Shown in pieces: positions 34,965 to 39,161 of a DNA stretch of 39,161 bases. The translations under genes were made by a program, and so were the position numbers. The DNA is from an uncultured Clostridia bacterium (lineage in GTDB: Bacteria; Bacillota; Clostridia; Lachnospirales; Cellulosilyticaceae): contig CALJNR010000084.1 of assembly GCA_937981575.1 (NCBI GenBank), positions 1 to 39,161 of the forward strand, written 5' to 3'. The stretch's first letter is position 1, and each line of letters opens with the position of its first letter. The notes beneath the pieces are model-generated. The model was not told the origin of the DNA. It ran no database searches and saw only the letters and a list, made by a program, of their open reading frames with translations.

Positions 34965-37010
34965 ATGAAAAATAGTTCTATAAAGGCATTAATTTCTAAA
35001 AAGTTATTTATAAAGCCATTAGAAATGCGGCAAGGTGGGAATGGGGATATTAAAGTTTCTATTAAAAATAAGTTGATTCTGGGATTTATAACGTTTGCGA
35101 TTATTCCTCTTACTATCATAAGTGCAATATTTTATACGATGTCTCGAAGCACCTTGCGGGAAACATGCCTACATTTTGCTACTGGACTGATTAGTCAAAC
35201 GAGCATTAATATGAATGATTACTTAAGCAGTATTGAAAAGAAAGTTTTAAATCTATCAATTGAGCCTGTAGTTAATGAAGGATTAGCAAACTATGAAACA
35301 GCTGATCAATTAGAAAGAGTAAAGCTCTTCCGCAATATTGAGAGCAGGATAACTGCATTTAGCAGTGCCGATGAAGACATTTTTGAACTGATGATTATCT
35401 ATAAAGATGGTACAGTTTTTGGTGGAGACAGCCTAAAAAATGAGGAGGGTTTGGAGGTTTATAATACTCTCTCCACTTATAAAAGTGGAGAGTGGAGAAA
35501 AGGACTGGGTAGCCAGATAGAAGAAACCTATTATATAAGAAGTATTAAAAGTTTGGATACAGGACAGGAAGTAGGAATGATTAAGGCACGAATAAAATTA
35601 GATGGGTTGCTTAAAAGTATGAAGTCAGCACATGCTTTTAATGGCTCGAGTTTATACCTTGCGGATCAGGAGGGACAGATTATCTATCATGCTGATGAAA
35701 AAATAGTGGCTGTCCAAAAGAACATTTGGAGCAGCTTGAAGGGAGAAGACGGAAGTATCATTATTGATGGCAAACTGATTAATTATGTAACACTCGATAA
35801 TGGATGGAAGGTCATTATTGAAATACCAGAAAAGGCACTTACAAACAAGCTGGATGTTACAAATTTAATCGTCATCTTGATGGTTATTTTGGCGGGAGCT
35901 TTAGCGGCAGGATGTGGCACTTTAATAGCCAAAGGGTTTTCTTCACCTATCATTAAGATCATGCAGCTTATGAAACATGCCGAACAAGGAGACTTAACCG
36001 TAGTAATGGAAGAGAATAAAAATGATGAAATAGGCATGCTTTGCAGAAGCTTTAATCATATGATCAGCAATATGAAGAACTTGCTAAAGGAAAGCAACAT
36101 TATTATTGCTAATACAGTAAATGACAGTAAGATGCTGGAAGGTTCTACGCACCAGTCAGTAGAGGCATTTAAACAGCTTTCTTTATCTATCAATGATATT
36201 GCGGCTGGAGCTATGCAGCAAGCTGAAGACACTGAAAAAGGCATCTTATCTATGCATGATTTATCGAAGAGTATACAAGATATGATCGAAAATACTAAAG
36301 AGATTGTAAGCAAAAATGAAGATGCTAAGGTGATTATTAAGAATACAACAGAGAACCTTAAAGGACTTAATGATACAATGATATCTTCTATACAAATATC
36401 AGAAGAAATTAAGACCAGCATTACTGAATTAGACACGCTTACTAAAAACATTGAAGAAGTGATGAAGCTGCTAGATAACATCAGTGAACAAACTAATCTT
36501 CTAGCTTTAAATGCAAGTATTGAGGCGGCAAGAGCTGGTGAAGCAGGCAGAGGATTCGCTGTTGTTGCCAGTGAGGTAAGAAATTTGGCTGAACAATCAA
36601 AGGCATCTACTCAAGATGTACGAGCCACTTTAAATCGGATTAAATACAAAACCACAGATGCTGTAGAGCTTGCTAAACATGCTGCTTATACTATAAACAA
36701 TCAAGAACAGTCTGTTAAAAACACTTATCAATCTTTTGCCCATATTATAGAACTGCTAAAAGGCATGGATTCTATCTTAGATAAGATACATATTAAAGCT
36801 AACCACATGGAAGCAATAAAAGATGATAGTGTGAAAAAGATTGAAATGATTGGGGCTATAACATCGGATACTGTAGCGGCTACTGAGGAAGTAAATGCTC
36901 TTAGCGAGGAGCAAAATGCAGTTCTTTTGCAGCTATTTGATGTGACTAATAAAGTAACCGCTTCTATGAATGACTTAAAACATGCCATTCATAGATTTAA
37001 AATCGAATAA
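34965..37010 (+). CDS. Methyl-accepting chemotaxis protein with Cache-type sensor
   Basis: 681 residues. TM1 at about 37-58, an extracellular region of about 240 residues resembling a dCache sensor, TM2 at about 300-322, a HAMP domain, then a long coiled-coil signalling domain with the conserved hairpin tip (about residues 506-546: [20 protein letters not shown], then [20 protein letters not shown]). It would couple ligand sensing to CheA/CheW and flagella. AAGGTGA precedes ATG 34965. TATAAT at 34895-34900 is a possible -10 without a clear -35. Its position after the glucan genes suggests chemotaxis to their products, which is an inference. Confidence 0.94.
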   Translation: MKNSSIKALISKKLFIKPLEMRQGGNGDIKVSIKNKLILGFITFAIIPLTIISAIFYTMSRSTLRETCLHFATGLISQTSINMNDYLSSIEKKVLNLSIEPVVNEGLANYETADQLERVKLFRNIESRITAFSSADEDIFELMIIYKDGTVFGGDSLKNEEGLEVYNTLSTYKSGEWRKGLGSQIEETYYIRSIKSLDTGQEVGMIKARIKLDGLLKSMKSAHAFNGSSLYLADQEGQIIYHADEKIVAVQKNIWSSLKGEDGSIIIDGKLINYVTLDNGWKVIIEIPEKALTNKLDVTNLIVILMVILAGALAAGCGTLIAKGFSSPIIKIMQLMKHAEQGDLTVVMEENKNDEIGMLCRSFNHMISNMKNLLKESNIIIANTVNDSKMLEGSTHQSVEAFKQLSLSINDIAAGAMQQAEDTEKGILSMHDLSKSIQDMIENTKEIVSKNEDAKVIIKNTTENLKGLNDTMISSIQISEEIKTSITELDTLTKNIEEVMKLLDNISEQTNLLALNASIEAARAGEAGRGFAVVASEVRNLAEQSKASTQDVRATLNRIKYKTTDAVELAKHAAYTINNQEQSVKNTYQSFAHIIELLKGMDSILDKIHIKANHMEAIKDDSVKKIEMIGAITSDTVAATEEVNALSEEQNAVLLQLFDVTNKVTASMNDLKHAIHRFKIE

Positions 37011-37159
37011 GCTAATATAAGTTGTATAATGCATGCTCGGCCCTATTTAGAGTAACAGAAGTACTACAGAGAATGCTTGAGGTGTCTTTCAACAGAATTT
37101 ATTCTAAAATTTATTATTCCGAATACTTATAGATTAGAATTATTGTATGGAGTACTTAT

Positions 37160-38101
37160 ATGAAAGAAGCAGTACTTGTAGGACAACAAATTATTTTAAT
37201 CTATATCTATATTACAATAGGCATACTATGCAGCAAAAAGAAAATTATAACCCATGAAAATGGAAGAGCTTTCTCTAACTTTCTACTGGTTGTAGTTACA
37301 CCTTGCCTGATGATCAAAAGTTATATGAGGCCATTGGAAATAAGGCATCTTCTTGGACTTTTATTAGCTTTTTTACTTGCTTTTTTATTTCATATTTTGG
37401 CTATTATAATTTCAGGTTTGCTTATTAAAAAACGTGATGATGCAAAATATTTGATTGAAAGAATGGGTGCTATTTATTCAAACTGTGGATTTATGGCCAT
37501 TCCTTTGATTGCTGCTACTGTTGGGGAGATTGGAATCTTTTATGCAGTTGCCTTTATCAGTATATTTAATATAGTCATCTGGTCTCATGGAGTCATGATG
37601 ATGACGGGCCAGAAGAAGTTCAAGCTGAGACCGGCACTATTTAACCCTGGGGTTATTGGGTTTATGACAGGACTGTTTATTTATTGCCTGCAGCTGCGTA
37701 TTCCTGCAATTATAGATCAAGCTGTTACAGGGATCGCGGCACTTAATACCCCACTTGCTATGATTACTACAGGCGCTTTTTTAGCGCATATCCAATTGAA
37801 AGCTTTATTTAATGATAGACATATTTATTATGCCAGTATGATGAGGTTGGTTATCCTTCCTTTAGTGATGCTTGTTCTTGTTAAATTATTAGGGACGCAT
37901 ACATGGATGCAAGGAGCTGATAAAGTCATTATGGCAAGCATGTTGGCCTGTGCTGCTCCAGCTGCAGCATCTATTACGCTGTTTCCTGCTAAGTTTGGTT
38001 TAGAGGGTTCCCATGGGGCAAAGATTATTGCGCTTTCTACGCTTTTTTCGATCGTAACCCTTCCGCTGGTTACCTTTGTGACACGCATCTGGGCAGCATG
38101 A
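37160..38101 (+). CDS. AEC family transporter (auxin efflux carrier fold)
   Basis: 313 residues, almost wholly hydrophobic, with about ten membrane segments. The N-terminal half has NGRAFSNFLLVVVTPCLMI, and the second half has LNTPLAMITTGAFLA and ACAAPAAASITLFPAKFG, the conserved AEC motifs. Bacterial members move organic acids such as malate, or other small anions. GGAG at 37149-37152 precedes ATG 37160. It could export a fermentation acid, but nothing here fixes the substrate. Ends tail-to-tail with the GH3 gene. Confidence 0.92.
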   Translation: MKEAVLVGQQIILIYIYITIGILCSKKKIITHENGRAFSNFLLVVVTPCLMIKSYMRPLEIRHLLGLLLAFLLAFLFHILAIIISGLLIKKRDDAKYLIERMGAIYSNCGFMAIPLIAATVGEIGIFYAVAFISIFNIVIWSHGVMMMTGQKKFKLRPALFNPGVIGFMTGLFIYCLQLRIPAIIDQAVTGIAALNTPLAMITTGAFLAHIQLKALFNDRHIYYASMMRLVILPLVMLVLVKLLGTHTWMQGADKVIMASMLACAAPAAASITLFPAKFGLEGSHGAKIIALSTLFSIVTLPLVTFVTRIWAA

Positions 38102-38184
38102 AGTATATAGTATGGTCCATCATTATCAAATAGAAAAAACGACTTGTGTTAAGTAGAGAAAAGGACGTATTAGTCATTTGCTAT

Positions 38185-38232
38185 AAAACCGCCCAGCTAC
38201 TTACTGTTTAGGTAAGTGGCTGGGCGGTTTTT
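38185..38232. terminator. Strong bidirectional terminator between AEC transporter and GH3 gene
   Basis: 20-bp G/C-rich stem (AAAACCGCCCAGCTACTTAC with GTAAGTGGCTGGGCGGTTTT, one G-U pair) and a 7-base loop. Five T residues (38228-38232) follow on the + strand and four A residues precede it, so it can serve both convergent genes. Confidence 0.9.
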
Positions 38233-38246
38233 AGGTTTTAGGAGGA

Positions 38247-39161
38247 TTAGGCGTTTAATTCTCTAAGCAAAGCGTCCATCATTTCTTCACTGAAGGCTCC
38301 GCCGGTGAAATTAATCATAGCGCGCAGTACAAAGTCGCGGAACATTATAGTCATATCTGTGCCTAATGATTCGGGAGAGTTGTGTTCATCATTGGTCATA
38401 TGGGTAATTAATTCCTCCGCTGCTGTTTTGCCTTTTGGGTGCTGCAGGATATCGCCTAAAGTAGAATTACGTGTATAGACTTTCTTAATAGATGCAGTAG
38501 AAGTAACAGTTACGCATTCTTTCAGCTTAATGTCCTGTGAAGAACTGCCAACTAATATTTCAAAGTCTCCGCTTTCAACATGCCAGTCTTTGATTTCGGT
38601 ATTGTAGTAAGCAAAAGCTCTTTTGCTAAGGATGAAGGTTACTGTTTTTTCTTCGCCAGGGGTAAGCATAACCTTTTCAAAAGCTTTCAGCTCCTTAAGA
38701 GGTCTTATGACACTGCTTATAGAGTCTTTGACGTAAAGCTGAATGATTTCTTTGCCAGCAACACAGCCAGTATTTTTTAGGGTTACATTGACTGTCAGCG
38801 AATCAGTATCAAGCATTTGTTGTTTGTCTAGTTTTAAGGCTGTATAATCAAAAGTTGTATAGCTTAAGCCGTGGCCGAATGGGAACAGCGGCTGTATTTC
38901 TTTGGTGTCATAATACCTATAGCCTACAAATAAACCTTCTTTGTATTCTACTTTATCTTCTACACCTGGGAAGTTTAAGTAAGATGGATTGTGACTAAGC
39001 TTTTCGGGGAAAGTTTCAGCAAGCTTGCCACAAGGGCTGAATGCTCCGAATAGTAAATCAGCTATAGCAGCCCCCGAGGCTTGGCCTGCCAGGTAAGCTT
39101 CTAGTACGCCTTTGGCATGGTGAAGCCAAGGCATCTCGATAGGAGAACCGTTACTGAGCAC
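38247..39161 (-). CDS. GH3 beta-glucosidase-type hydrolase, 5' part beyond window edge
   Basis: The minus-strand frame runs off the right edge; the apparent GTG start at 39161 is the Val of the conserved [12 protein letters not shown] inside the GH3 C-terminal domain, so the gene is truncated by the window. Visible parts: end of the GH3_C domain ([45 protein letters not shown]), a fibronectin-III-like domain ([21 protein letters not shown]), and a C-terminal extension of about 70-100 residues ([35 protein letters not shown]) as in many clostridial GH3 enzymes. The nucleophile region lies outside. Beta-glucosidase activity is likely. Confidence 0.93.
   Translation of the reverse strand: MLSNGSPIEMPWLHHAKGVLEAYLAGQASGAAIADLLFGAFSPCGKLAETFPEKLSHNPSYLNFPGVEDKVEYKEGLFVGYRYYDTKEIQPLFPFGHGLSYTTFDYTALKLDKQQMLDTDSLTVNVTLKNTGCVAGKEIIQLYVKDSISSVIRPLKELKAFEKVMLTPGEEKTVTFILSKRAFAYYNTEIKDWHVESGDFEILVGSSSQDIKLKECVTVTSTASIKKVYTRNSTLGDILQHPKGKTAAEELITHMTNDEHNSPESLGTDMTIMFRDFVLRAMINFTGGAFSEEMMDALLRELNA

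Noticed and set aside
36056..36481. 141-codon minus-strand open frame opposite the chemoreceptor
   Set aside because: Ser/Ile-rich shadow of the coiled-coil coding sequence; no family resemblance or ribosome binding site.

Overview
The window is A+T-rich, densely coded and almost all on the + strand. AGGAGG-type ribosome binding sites, ATG/GTG/TTG starts, YesM/YesN-type two-component pairs beside CUT1 sugar ABC transporters, and many intracellular glycoside hydrolases point to a plant-polysaccharide-degrading anaerobic member of the Clostridia (Lachnospirales; Cellulosilyticum or a relative is my best guess from gene content, not from a search). No rRNA, tRNA, CRISPR array, insertion sequence or phage gene was seen.

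Left half (2-18001): a hemicellulose (arabinoxylan) locus. It opens with the 3' part of a GH3 beta-xylosidase/glucosidase. Next come a histidine kinase and AraC-type response regulator pair, a lipoprotein binding protein with two LplB/YtcP-type permeases, a GH8 reducing-end xylose-releasing exo-oligoxylanase, a GH51 arabinofuranosidase, a small Cys-rich DUF6171 protein, a GNAT acetyltransferase, a CE4-type deacetylase, a GH43 enzyme, an alpha/beta-hydrolase esterase and a lipoprotein of unknown function. None of these enzymes has a signal peptide, so they probably act in the cytoplasm on imported, substituted xylo-oligosaccharides. A 30-codon remnant of a GH3 N-terminus lies at 12018-12107.

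Middle: a convergent nitroreductase (minus strand, 18235-18834), then a 430-bp regulatory gap.

Right half (19264-38101): a second locus, probably for beta-1,3-glucan. It is led by an 1861-residue secreted multimodular protein that joins an uncharacterised beta-helix domain to a GH128-type beta-1,3-glucanase domain. Each catalytic domain is preceded by a copy of the same discoidin module, and a stalk-like domain ends the protein. On the minus strand follow a second response regulator and kinase, divergent from an UgpB/UgpA/UgpE-type ABC transporter (no ATPase), a GH1 beta-glucosidase, a GH78-like (alpha/alpha)6 enzyme of unknown specificity, a chemoreceptor and an AEC-family transporter. A second GH3 gene enters from the right edge on the minus strand.

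The most interesting regulatory signal is a 33-bp element (31 of 33 identical) found before the 1861-residue glucanase (19075-19107) and again in the divergent kinase/binding-protein promoter region (28398-28430). It ties the extracellular enzyme, the transporter and the sensor into one candidate regulon. The proposed flow is: surface enzyme cuts glucan, lipoprotein and permeases import oligosaccharides, GH1 and the GH78-like enzyme finish digestion, and the YesM/YesN-type pair senses the substrate and drives the shared box.
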